Below, piece by piece: positions 1-7,774 of a stretch of DNA of 36,936 nt. The stretch is from Bacteroidales bacterium (GTDB taxonomy: Bacteria > Bacteroidota > Bacteroidia > Bacteroidales > UBA7960): the NCBI GenBank assembly GCA_003555385.1, contig PWHO01000102.1:1-36936 (forward strand), in the 5' to 3' direction. The notes under the pieces are model-generated. The model did no database searches, had not been told where the DNA came from, and was given only the letters and a program-made list of their open reading frames with translations. The position numbers and the translations under genes are program-made. The stretch's first letter is position 1. Each line of letters opens with the position of its first letter.

Positions 1-77
1 GATACCCGCGTACGCGGTATATAGCAGACCTGAAAGAACTGGAAACTTTTATTGACCAATACCAACCTTATGGATAA
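1..77 (+). CDS. C-terminal end of an unidentified protein (partial)
   Basis: The third forward frame is open from the left edge and stops with TAA at 75-77. It encodes about 24 residues ending IADLKELETFIDQYQPYG, with composition and codon use typical of a real C-terminus. The stop overlaps the ATG at 70 of the next gene by eight bases, a common layout for translationally coupled genes. Too little is visible to name the family. The context suggests it belongs to the same signalling operon as the following small protein and histidine kinase. Confidence 0.55.
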   Translation, partial: YPRTRYIADLKELETFIDQYQPYG

Positions 78-504
78 AAAAGACCTTATAACCAGTGCCG
101 GCAAACTGGGACCCTTCAGCAAAGCCACAGCCGAAGCTTATGCAGCTGCCTCTCAGCGCATGGTTGCCCGGATCAACGAACAGATGATTTCGCGTCCGGA
201 CATCGATGAACTGGTCGGAAAGGCTGGCCGGGAAATGATGTGTGACAACCATGCCAATCATGCCCGCTTCATTGCCTCCATCCTGGAAAACCACAACTCC
301 GAGGTGTTGGTAGAAACCATTTTGTGGGTATTCAGGGCATACCGCAGCAGGGGGTTTGCCTCCACTTACTGGGCCGCTCAGCTGAATGCTTGGATGGATA
401 TCATCAGGGAAGAGTTACCTGCCGAAGCTTACGATGAGGCCCTGCCCCTTTATGAGTGGATGCAGGTAAACATCCCGCTGTTTGAGCATTTATCGCATCA
501 GTAA
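70..504 (+). CDS. Small helical protein of unknown function, upstream of histidine kinase
   Basis: This encodes about 144 residues with no signal peptide and no membrane segment, so it is probably cytosolic and almost entirely helical. The reading frame extends to a TTG at 52, but I prefer ATG 70 because it overlaps the stop of the preceding partial gene. The middle carries a His-rich DNHANHARF segment (about residue 67-75), followed by an aromatic and basic stretch, WVFRAYRSRGF, and then YWAAQLNAW. This looks like a compact sensor bundle in which the histidines could bind a metal or cofactor, but I recognise no named family. A histidine kinase starts 22 nt downstream, so the two are probably co-transcribed and this may be its sensory or regulatory partner. 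That role is inference from context. Confidence 0.75.
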   Translation: MDKKDLITSAGKLGPFSKATAEAYAAASQRMVARINEQMISRPDIDELVGKAGREMMCDNHANHARFIASILENHNSEVLVETILWVFRAYRSRGFASTYWAAQLNAWMDIIREELPAEAYDEALPLYEWMQVNIPLFEHLSHQ

Positions 505-526
505 CAGGTAATCGGCCGTTGAAATA

Positions 527-1717
527 ATGAAAGAAACCGAACAGATGCAGTTCCTCTCCCGCTGGCTGTCAGAGATCGAAAACGCTGCGCTCTCAAGCAA
601 GGCGCTATGCATCGCCGTTTTTTCCACTGAAGACCGTTCCCTGCTTTTTGGCAACAGCGCTTTCCGGCTGCTGATGCACGGAACAGCCTCAGAGACCCTG
701 ATTAACCCTGCCTTTGACAAGCTGATTGAACTTCCCTGTCCGCCCGATGCTGCTGAACCGGTATATGAGGGTATGCTCACCATTGGCAGTGAATCCCATA
801 TCAATACAACCATTCAGGCCCGGGTGTTCCGAAGAAACGGTCAAATGCTGGTTACAGGTGAAGTCGACCTGAACCGCATGGTAAAGCAGAATCAGCAAAT
901 GGCCGAACTGAACCGGGAAACAAATAACCTGCAACGACAGCTGACCAAGGAAAAGATCCTGATGGAGCAGACCCTGGATGACCTGAAAAAGGCCAACGAA
1001 CAGCTGGCCATTCTCCACGAGGAGAAAAACAAGTTCATGAACATGGCCGCCCATGATCTGCGAAACCCTATTTCCGCCGCCATTTCGTATGCAGATATCC
1101 TGATCAATGATCCAGACAGTTTTTCCCGGGCTCAGCAGCAAGCATTTCTCAAAAACATCGAGGAGCGCCTGCAGTTTTCCCTGCGCCTGATGACAGAGCT
1201 GCTGGACATTTCAAAAATTGAGGCAGGCAACGTGACGCTGAAACTAAAATCCGGTGATTATGTATCCCTGCTTCAGAAAAGTGTAGAATTCAACCAGATG
1301 GTGGCCAGGTACAAGAATATTGAAATCCGACTGGAATGCCCGAAGGAAGCCTGGTATTTCACTTTTGACAGCAACAAAACTGAGCAGGTTCTGAATAACC
1401 TGCTCAGCAATGCGATCAAATACTCGCACAAAAACAGTACGGTAATTGTCAGAGCCATTCAGGAAGGCGGATATGTCAGAACCTCCGTGATTGACCATGG
1501 CCTGGGAATCAAAGAAGATGAAATCCCTTACATATTTCAACCCTTTCACAAATCCAGTACTCGCCCCACCGCCGGTGAAACGAGCACCGGTCTGGGACTG
1601 GCCATCAGCAGGAAGATCATCGAAGAGCACGGGGGAGCACTGTCAGTGGAAAGCAAAGACGGGGAAGGATCCTGTTTTTCATTTACTTTGCCGCTTCGGG
1701 ACAACACGGATAACTAA
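527..1717 (+). CDS. Soluble PAS-like sensor histidine kinase
   Basis: This 396-residue protein has no hydrophobic membrane segment, so it should sense a cytosolic signal or a partner protein. The N-terminal ~125 residues resemble a PAS-type domain. A long coiled coil follows (about 125-170), then a HisKA dimerisation domain with the phospho-acceptor His176 in HDLRNP, and a HATPase_c domain with N box (NNLLSNAIKYS, about 290-300), G1 (DHGLGI) and G2 (TGLGLAISR, about 352-360). All catalytic motifs are intact. It would autophosphorylate and pass phosphate to a response regulator, but none is encoded in the window. It follows the small helical protein by 22 nt and precedes a decayed piece of another histidine kinase. 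The signal sensed is unknown. Confidence 0.9.
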   Translation: MKETEQMQFLSRWLSEIENAALSSKALCIAVFSTEDRSLLFGNSAFRLLMHGTASETLINPAFDKLIELPCPPDAAEPVYEGMLTIGSESHINTTIQARVFRRNGQMLVTGEVDLNRMVKQNQQMAELNRETNNLQRQLTKEKILMEQTLDDLKKANEQLAILHEEKNKFMNMAAHDLRNPISAAISYADILINDPDSFSRAQQQAFLKNIEERLQFSLRLMTELLDISKIEAGNVTLKLKSGDYVSLLQKSVEFNQMVARYKNIEIRLECPKEAWYFTFDSNKTEQVLNNLLSNAIKYSHKNSTVIVRAIQEGGYVRTSVIDHGLGIKEDEIPYIFQPFHKSSTRPTAGETSTGLGLAISRKIIEEHGGALSVESKDGEGSCFSFTLPLRDNTDN

Positions 1718-1732
1718 TACAATGATATAATA

Positions 1733-2007
1733 ATGACCCGCAAATTTTCCTCCGGGGAACAACAATCACAAAACTTTCAGGAACTGCGTGAAGCGCTCAA
1801 AAGAGAGCGGCATCTGAAAAATGCACTCAAAGGCCTTCGGGAGAAAAGTCGGGAGTCGGTCTGGGGCTTGCAATTTCCAGATCTTTTGTCAGACTGCCCG
1901 GGGGCGATATCTGGCTGGAATCAGAACCGGGCAAAGGAAGTATTTTTTATTTCACCATCCCATGGAAACCCTGCAGCCCGGCCGGCTTAACTAAAGGTAC
2001 TCCGTAA
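1733..2007 (+). pseudogene. Histidine kinase remnant, internally deleted and frameshifted
   Basis: An 85-codon frame opens at ATG 1733. Its first ~40 codons encode a charged coiled coil like a kinase linker; after about 1850 that frame becomes nonsense. From 1849 the +2 frame instead reads SGVGLGLAISRSF, then GGDIWLESEPGKGS and FYFTIPW. This is an unmistakable HATPase_c end (G2 box and final strands), stopping with TAA at 2005-2007. The HisKA domain and most of the ATPase domain are missing. The simplest reading is a second hybrid or PAS kinase gene that lost its centre by deletion and is out of frame at the junction. The remnant overlaps the 3' end of the convergent TolC-like gene. Some residual 85-residue product is possible but would not be a kinase. 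Confidence 0.8.
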
Positions 2008-3313
2008 TCCTTCCCGAAATGTATTTCAGGGAGATCTCAGCCATTTTGGCCTGGTACTGAACCGTCAGCAGGCGCTCCTCCGCTTCAAGCAGGGTTTTCT
2101 GCACCTCCCTGAGTTCAATGCCCGAAAGCTCTCCGAGCCGGTATCGCTCCATGGCAATATTCAGGGTTTCATAAGCCACATCCAGGTTTTGTGATTCCAT
2201 CTCAATGAGGCGGAAGAAATTCAGGTACTCTTCATAGTTGGTGATCAGGTCAGCCATTACAGCATTCCTTGCATCATCTTCCCTGAGCAGGCTGTTTTCC
2301 ACTTCTATCCGGGCATTGCTCATGCGCCTGCGCTGATTGAAGCCGTCAAACAGGTTCATTCCCAGGGTAATTCCGTAATTCATACCCAAGGTCTGCTGAT
2401 CGGTGTAAGTTCCGGTTTGATAAGTGTTGTGGGAAAGCCCGTAACCAGAATTAAGGCTCACATAAGGATAGGTATTGGCAGCAACCATCTTTTGTTCATA
2501 TTCAGAGATCGTGGTGTTTTTGGCGGCAGCACGCAAACTGGTGTTATTTTCTTCCGTGGAACGCCTCAGACTCTCAAGGATCAGAATATCCTCCAGCGGA
2601 ATAATGGTGTCGGAAGGCTGCACCCCATCCCTGAGGTCTTCTTTGGCCATCAGTTCATTCAGACGGATACGTGAAGCCCTGACAACCTCTTCCTGCCTCG
2701 TCATACGCGAACTGTCGGCATTAAGAAACACCTCGGCCTGCAACAGCTGCAGCCTCGATCCGGATCCCAGCAGGTATCGCTCCTCGTCGATACGGACCCT
2801 TTCCCGCGATAATTCCACAGCAAACTTCAGGTTCTCCAGTTGCTGTTTATGCTGAATAAGGTTGAAGTACTCCGCACTCAGACTGGCGATCAGGTTTTCG
2901 ATGGACTGCTGCGTGTTCAGCTCCCCCATTTCCTGTAAAACACCCAGGCGGTCATAGGAAGTCTGCACACGAAATCCGTCGAATATGGTCCAGCCCAGGC
3001 TCAGGTTCACACTGGCCACTGTATTGTGTATTCCGCGGGAAGAAGAAGTGGTACCATCCAGGTTGCTCCTGTCGGTGTTATTGCGGGTCCCGGAATACTG
3101 GCTGCGCAAATCCAGTGAAGGGAAAAATCCCGCATTGCCACGACTGAAATTGTTATCCGATATTTCCTGCCCTTTCCTGGCCATCCGGACGGAGAAATTG
3201 TTTTCCAGCCCGAATGCCAACACCTCCTGCAAACTTTTAACCTCTTGTGCATGGCTCCATAAAAAAGGAAACATCAACAAGGTTGCAATCAATATCAGCT
3301 GTTTTCTGTACAT
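1991..3313 (-). CDS. TolC-family outer-membrane efflux channel
   Basis: This 440-residue protein has a Sec signal peptide (cleavage after about residue 22, SHAQ). The mature part is a two-fold repeat of long amphipathic helices and short strands typical of the OEP/TolC family: LQEVLAFGLENNFSV at the start of repeat one, and a similar block with LGMNLFDGFNQRRRM in repeat two. It trimerises to form the outer-membrane exit duct of a tripartite pump. It is the last gene of the minus-strand operon, 33 nt behind the RND permease. The stop codon (TAG, complement of 1991-1993) lies inside the histidine kinase remnant on the other strand, so the two units converge and overlap. Substrate specificity cannot be predicted. 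Confidence 0.92.
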   Translation of the reverse strand: MYRKQLILIATLLMFPFLWSHAQEVKSLQEVLAFGLENNFSVRMARKGQEISDNNFSRGNAGFFPSLDLRSQYSGTRNNTDRSNLDGTTSSSRGIHNTVASVNLSLGWTIFDGFRVQTSYDRLGVLQEMGELNTQQSIENLIASLSAEYFNLIQHKQQLENLKFAVELSRERVRIDEERYLLGSGSRLQLLQAEVFLNADSSRMTRQEEVVRASRIRLNELMAKEDLRDGVQPSDTIIPLEDILILESLRRSTEENNTSLRAAAKNTTISEYEQKMVAANTYPYVSLNSGYGLSHNTYQTGTYTDQQTLGMNYGITLGMNLFDGFNQRRRMSNARIEVENSLLREDDARNAVMADLITNYEEYLNFFRLIEMESQNLDVAYETLNIAMERYRLGELSGIELREVQKTLLEAEERLLTVQYQAKMAEISLKYISGRITEYL

Positions 3314-3346
3314 CTTTTGATCCGCATTATTATTGTTTGAAAAATA

Positions 3347-6300
3347 TTATCCTTCATTCGGCACGCCTTCATCCAGCGGCCCGGCACTTTTTGTTTCCGA
3401 TGAGATGTATGAGTAAACCGCGGGGACCACAAAGAGCGTCAGGAAAGTGGAAAAAATCAGACCACCGATCACCGCCACGCCCATCGAAATCCTTCCCTCT
3501 GCTCCCTGACCCATCCCAAGCGTCAATGGCATCACACCCAGAATGGTCGACAAACTGGTCATTAAAATGGGACGGAACCTCGCAGCGGCAGCATACTTAA
3601 TGGCCTCCAGCTTGGCCATGCCGGCCAGTTTGCGCTGGTTGGCAAACTCCACCATCAGGATACCGTTCTTGGAAACCAGGCCGATCAGCATGATGATACC
3701 GATCTGACTGAAAATATTCATGGTGATGCCAAAATACCAGAGAAACAACATGGCACCTGTCATGGCAAGGGGCACGGTCATCATCACAATAAGGGGATCC
3801 CTGAAACTTTCAAACTGGGCGGAAAGCACAAGAAAGATCAGTACAATGGCCAGCACGAATGCAAAGATCAGACTGGAAGCACTTTCCTGGTAATCCCTGG
3901 AATCTCCGTCCAATGCGGTTCTGAAAGTTTCATCCAGCACTTCGTCCGCAATTTTATCCATCTCTTCAATGCCTTCACTGATGGTATAACCGGGTGCCAG
4001 GTTGGCAGAAACCGTTGCCGACACAAAACGGTTGTAACGGTATAACTGGGGCGGAGCGGTTCGCTCCCTCAGGGTCACAAGATTATCAAGCTGAATCATG
4101 TCTCCGTTGTTGTTACGAACATACAACGATTTCAGGTCGAGGGGGGTATTGCGGTCTTCGCGGCTGAGCTCACCCAGCACCTGGTACTGCTTACCGTGCA
4201 TAAAGAAATAACCGAACCGCTGGCCGCTGAGCGCCAGCTGGAGGGTCTGTCCGATATTCTGCGTGGAAACCCCGAGGGCATTGGCTTTATCCCTGTTAAT
4301 CTCGATCTGCATCTCCGGCAGGTTAAATCTCAGGTTCACGTCAGGGGCCTGTAACACATGGTTTTCATTCGCCCGTTCCATAAAGGCTGGCAGCACATCC
4401 CTGATGCGCTCAATGTCCTGGGCCTGGATCACATACTGAACAGGCCGCCCGGAACGCCTTCCGCCGAAGGTGGATTGCTGGTTCACGAAAGCCATGGCCC
4501 GGGTCTTTTCCCGGAGGGCCACCGACAGCCGGTCAGCGATTTCCTGCTGGGATGCTTCCCGCTCAGAAGGATCTTTCAAAACGACACGTACATTGGCCCA
4601 ACCGCCAAATACCATAGAGGTAATGGATTCCCTTTCAGGCACCATTTCTTCGGCCATATCCGCAATATCGTCAATATAATCACGGATAAATTCATAGGTG
4701 GTGCCTTCAGGAGCCCGGGCATTGATGGTAAGCTGTGAACGGTCTTCCAGCGGGGCCATCTCACCCGGTATCGCATTGAACAACACCACCACCATGCCGG
4801 CTGAGGCCACCAGGATGAGCAATGCCATCCACCGCCTTTTCATAAAGCGTTCAAGACTGTTCGTGTAAGCCAGGTTCAGCGACTTAAAAAAACCTTCAGT
4901 CTGCCGGTAAAACCGCCCCCTGGTCTTTCGCTGCTTCAGGATTTTGGTGGAAAGCATGGGGGTAAAACTCAGAGCCACAAAGGATGAAATAAGAACCGCC
5001 CCGGCAATCACGATGGAAAACTCCCTGAACAACCGGCCGGTCATCCCCTCCAGAAAAACAATGGGGAAAAATACAGCGACAAGGGTGATGGTGGTGGCAA
5101 TGATGGCAAAGAAGATCTCCTTTGCCCCTGCCAGCCCGGCCTGTGCCGGCGTCATCCCCTTCTCAATTTTCACATAAATATTCTCCATCATCACAATGGC
5201 ATCATCCACCACCAAACCAATCGCCAGTACAATGGCCAGCAGGGTAAGCACATTGATGGAGAATCCGGCCAGGTACATGATAAAGAAAGAACCGATCAGT
5301 GAAACCGGAATTACCAAAACCGGAATAATGGTTGTCCGCCAGTCGCGGAGAAACAGAAAGATGATGATTACCACCAGGGTAAAGGCAATAAATATGGTAT
5401 TGCGTACTTCCCGTATGGATGAACGGATATAGTCGGTATTGTCAAAACCGATGTTGATGGCCACGTCATCCGGGATATCCCTTTCGATCATGGCCAGGCG
5501 ACGGTAGACCTCATCCACAATATCGATGTGATTGGAACCGGGCTGGGGCACAATGGCGTTACCCACAAGGGGAACCCCGTCACGCCGGACCAGCCCCCGC
5601 AGATCCTCCGGGCCCAGTTCGGCACGTCCCACATCCCTGAACCGCACAATCTGGCCGTCCGCATCACTGATGATCATATTGTTGAACTCTTCCGGGGTGG
5701 ACATCAGGCCCAGCGTCCGGATGGTCAGCTCGACGGTATTGCCTTCGATGCGGCCCGACGGAAGCTCCACATTTTCCCTTTGCAGGGTGTTTCGCACATC
5801 CATCGGGGTCAGCCCGTAGCCGGCCAGTTTTGCAGGATCAAGCCACAAGCGCATTGCATAGCGTTTCTGCCCCCAAATATGGATGCCGCTCACCCCGGGT
5901 ATTGTCTGCAGCTGCTCGGCAAGGGTAAGCTCGGCGATCTCAGAAAGCTCCAGCAGGGAGCGGGTTTCACTCTCCACGGTCACAAACATAATCGGGCTGG
6001 AATCGGCATCCGCCTTGGAAACAATAGGCGGATCGACATCGCGGGGAAGTCGCCGCTGGGCCTGGGCCACTTTGTCACGCACATCGTTGGCCGCGGTTTC
6101 CATATCCACACTCAGTTCAAATTCAACCGTGATCCGGCTGTTTCCCTGGCGGCTGGTGCTGGTCAGGGAACGAATTCCGGGAACGGCATTGATCGCCTGC
6201 TCCAGGGGCTCGGTGATCTGGGTCTCGATCACATCAGAGTTGGCTCCCGGATAGGAGGTGCTTACAGAAATGACGGGCGGATCTACGCTGGGAAACTCCC

Positions 6301-6403
6301 TCACCCCCAGATAAGTCATCCCGATGACCCCGAAAAGAACGATCACAATAACAAACACGGTGGCCAACACCGGTCGTTGAATACTTATGGAAGAGAGACT
6401 CAT
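3347..6403 (-). CDS. RND multidrug efflux permease, HAE1/AcrB type
   Basis: This 1018-residue inner-membrane antiporter has the usual RND plan: TM1 (about 10-30), a large periplasmic loop, a TM2-6 cluster, TM7, a second periplasmic loop, and TM8-12. The TM4 proton-relay pair is present in GLVVDDAIVMMENIY (around residue 405), as in AcrB Asp407/408. The N-terminus MSLSSISIQRPVLATVF and the segment following TM1 (GVREFPSVDPPVISV) are typical of the hydrophobe/amphiphile efflux branch rather than metal exporters (CzcA type). It is encoded 10 nt after the membrane fusion protein and 33 nt before the TolC-like gene, giving a complete pump. Drug, bile-salt or lipid-like substrates are all possible. 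No regulator is adjacent, although the histidine kinase lies just beyond the operon end. Confidence 0.95.
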   Translation of the reverse strand: MSLSSISIQRPVLATVFVIVIVLFGVIGMTYLGVREFPSVDPPVISVSTSYPGANSDVIETQITEPLEQAINAVPGIRSLTSTSRQGNSRITVEFELSVDMETAANDVRDKVAQAQRRLPRDVDPPIVSKADADSSPIMFVTVESETRSLLELSEIAELTLAEQLQTIPGVSGIHIWGQKRYAMRLWLDPAKLAGYGLTPMDVRNTLQRENVELPSGRIEGNTVELTIRTLGLMSTPEEFNNMIISDADGQIVRFRDVGRAELGPEDLRGLVRRDGVPLVGNAIVPQPGSNHIDIVDEVYRRLAMIERDIPDDVAINIGFDNTDYIRSSIREVRNTIFIAFTLVVIIIFLFLRDWRTTIIPVLVIPVSLIGSFFIMYLAGFSINVLTLLAIVLAIGLVVDDAIVMMENIYVKIEKGMTPAQAGLAGAKEIFFAIIATTITLVAVFFPIVFLEGMTGRLFREFSIVIAGAVLISSFVALSFTPMLSTKILKQRKTRGRFYRQTEGFFKSLNLAYTNSLERFMKRRWMALLILVASAGMVVVLFNAIPGEMAPLEDRSQLTINARAPEGTTYEFIRDYIDDIADMAEEMVPERESITSMVFGGWANVRVVLKDPSEREASQQEIADRLSVALREKTRAMAFVNQQSTFGGRRSGRPVQYVIQAQDIERIRDVLPAFMERANENHVLQAPDVNLRFNLPEMQIEINRDKANALGVSTQNIGQTLQLALSGQRFGYFFMHGKQYQVLGELSREDRNTPLDLKSLYVRNNNGDMIQLDNLVTLRERTAPPQLYRYNRFVSATVSANLAPGYTISEGIEEMDKIADEVLDETFRTALDGDSRDYQESASSLIFAFVLAIVLIFLVLSAQFESFRDPLIVMMTVPLAMTGAMLFLWYFGITMNIFSQIGIIMLIGLVSKNGILMVEFANQRKLAGMAKLEAIKYAAAARFRPILMTSLSTILGVMPLTLGMGQGAEGRISMGVAVIGGLIFSTFLTLFVVPAVYSYISSETKSAGPLDEGVPNEG

Positions 6404-6413
6404 GATTTATTTC

Positions 6414-7493
6414 TTAAAAGTTATCAAGCTCCACAGGAAGTCCCTGGCGGAGCTGTAAAACACCTGTGGTCAGAAGGGTGTCACCGAAGGAGAGACCGTC
6501 AACGACCTGCACCCGATCCTCTGCGCGGATGCCGGTTTGCACGTATACGGGCTCGGCAACTCCGTTGCGATATAAAAACACCCTGTCCCCTTCCATTTCA
6601 GGGATCAGTGCCTCGGAAGGGATGGTGATCGCTTCAGTGCTTTCAGCCAATGTCAGTGATATACTGGCGAAACGACCAGGGTTGAGCTCTCCGCCAACAT
6701 TGTCATAAAGGGCTCTGACCCGTATTGTACGGGTTCTTTCATCCACCATCGGGTTAACTGCATACACTTCGGCTTCCATCGTATTCAGGATGCCGTCAAT
6801 ACTGAAAGTCACCGGAAAACCGGGAGTGATCTCCCCGGCATAACGTTCCGGAACGGAAAACTCTATTTTCAGGGGTTCGATTTTAATCAGCCGGGCCAGG
6901 TTTGTACTGGGTGACGCGTAACTTCCTTCACTCAGATACCGAAGCCCGACGATTCCGTCAAAAGGGGCACGCACCTCGGTTTCTGCTATACGTGCATGCA
7001 ATAACTCTATGTCTGCGTCCAGCGACTCCAGTTCAGTAAGCACCTGGTCGTAAGCCTCCTGGCTGATGGCATCCCGCTCAAGCAGGCTCTGCTGACGAAA
7101 CTCCCGCTCAACCAGCAACCGGCGCTGTGCCTCAAGTTTCTGGAGCTGGGCCTGGAGGTGCCGGTCATTCATTTTAGCCAGCAAATCCCCCTCCTCCACC
7201 AGGCTGCCTTCCCGGAAGTGGATCCCCACCACTTTCCCGCTGGTCTCAAAAGCCAAATCCACCTCCTCATCGGGCAAGAGATTTCCGGTGGTCCGCACCT
7301 GGTCGCGAATAGGCATAGGCTCAATCACATATCCGCTCACCCTGAGCGCCTGCCGTTGCCGGGGCTGAAATGAAGTATCCGGTCCGCTTCCGGCACCGGA
7401 AGAAAACAAAGGCCTTATTTTCGGATAAGCAATGATCACGACCAACAGCACCAGAATGGCCAGGTTGATCACAATTTTAAATTTTTTATTCAT
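6414..7493 (-). CDS. Periplasmic membrane fusion protein of RND pump
   Basis: This 359-residue protein has an N-terminal membrane anchor (about residues 6-24) and no lipobox, so it is tethered by an uncleaved helix. It shows the HlyD/AcrA order: a biotinyl-lipoyl half with GKVVGIHFREGSLVEEGD, an alpha-helical hairpin (about 110-170, Glu/Gln/Leu-rich), the second lipoyl half AEVRAPFDGIVGLR-like, a beta-barrel domain, and a C-terminal membrane-proximal domain (TIPSEALIPEMEGDRVFLY). It links the permease to the TolC-like channel. It is the first gene of the minus-strand pump operon, transcribed away from the M16 protease gene, so the 281-nt gap upstream should carry the promoter. Confidence 0.93.
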   Translation of the reverse strand: MNKKFKIVINLAILVLLVVIIAYPKIRPLFSSGAGSGPDTSFQPRQRQALRVSGYVIEPMPIRDQVRTTGNLLPDEEVDLAFETSGKVVGIHFREGSLVEEGDLLAKMNDRHLQAQLQKLEAQRRLLVEREFRQQSLLERDAISQEAYDQVLTELESLDADIELLHARIAETEVRAPFDGIVGLRYLSEGSYASPSTNLARLIKIEPLKIEFSVPERYAGEITPGFPVTFSIDGILNTMEAEVYAVNPMVDERTRTIRVRALYDNVGGELNPGRFASISLTLAESTEAITIPSEALIPEMEGDRVFLYRNGVAEPVYVQTGIRAEDRVQVVDGLSFGDTLLTTGVLQLRQGLPVELDNF

Positions 7494-7774
7494 CGTTTAC
7501 TGGTAAAATGGTTTGCAATGGGGTGATTCAAGCAGGGGTTTTATATCAAAATATATTAACATCTTACGTCCGGTTTTGTTTATTCAGCCAACCCGGGCTG
7601 CCAAAGCGCGGCAAATATATGGATCAACCCCGCTTAACCACGTATATTTAACCTTAAAAAACGCAAATACCTGCTTCAAATAAACTCCCCGAATCAGGTT
7701 TTTGTTTATTTTTAACCGGAATTACTCTAATCCATTATTCACCTCATCGAATTAACCACTATTATTTTACAAAA
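7494..7774. promoter_or_regulatory. Divergent intergenic region between efflux operon and M16 protease
   Basis: This AT-rich 281-nt gap separates two divergently transcribed units and must carry both promoters. On the minus strand, the complement of 7547-7555 reads TATATTTTG, one base longer than the Bacteroidota -7 consensus TAnnTTTG, and is a weak candidate for the efflux operon. On the plus strand TTTG at 7701-7704 could be a -33 element, but nothing 19-21 nt downstream fits a -7. No ORF, strong hairpin or clear operator was seen. Confidence 0.35.

Noticed and set aside
5528..6628. 366-codon open frame on the plus strand
   Set aside because: It is antisense to the RND permease and membrane fusion protein genes, spans their junction, has no recognisable domain, and its His/Gly/Pro-rich composition is typical of a shadow frame.
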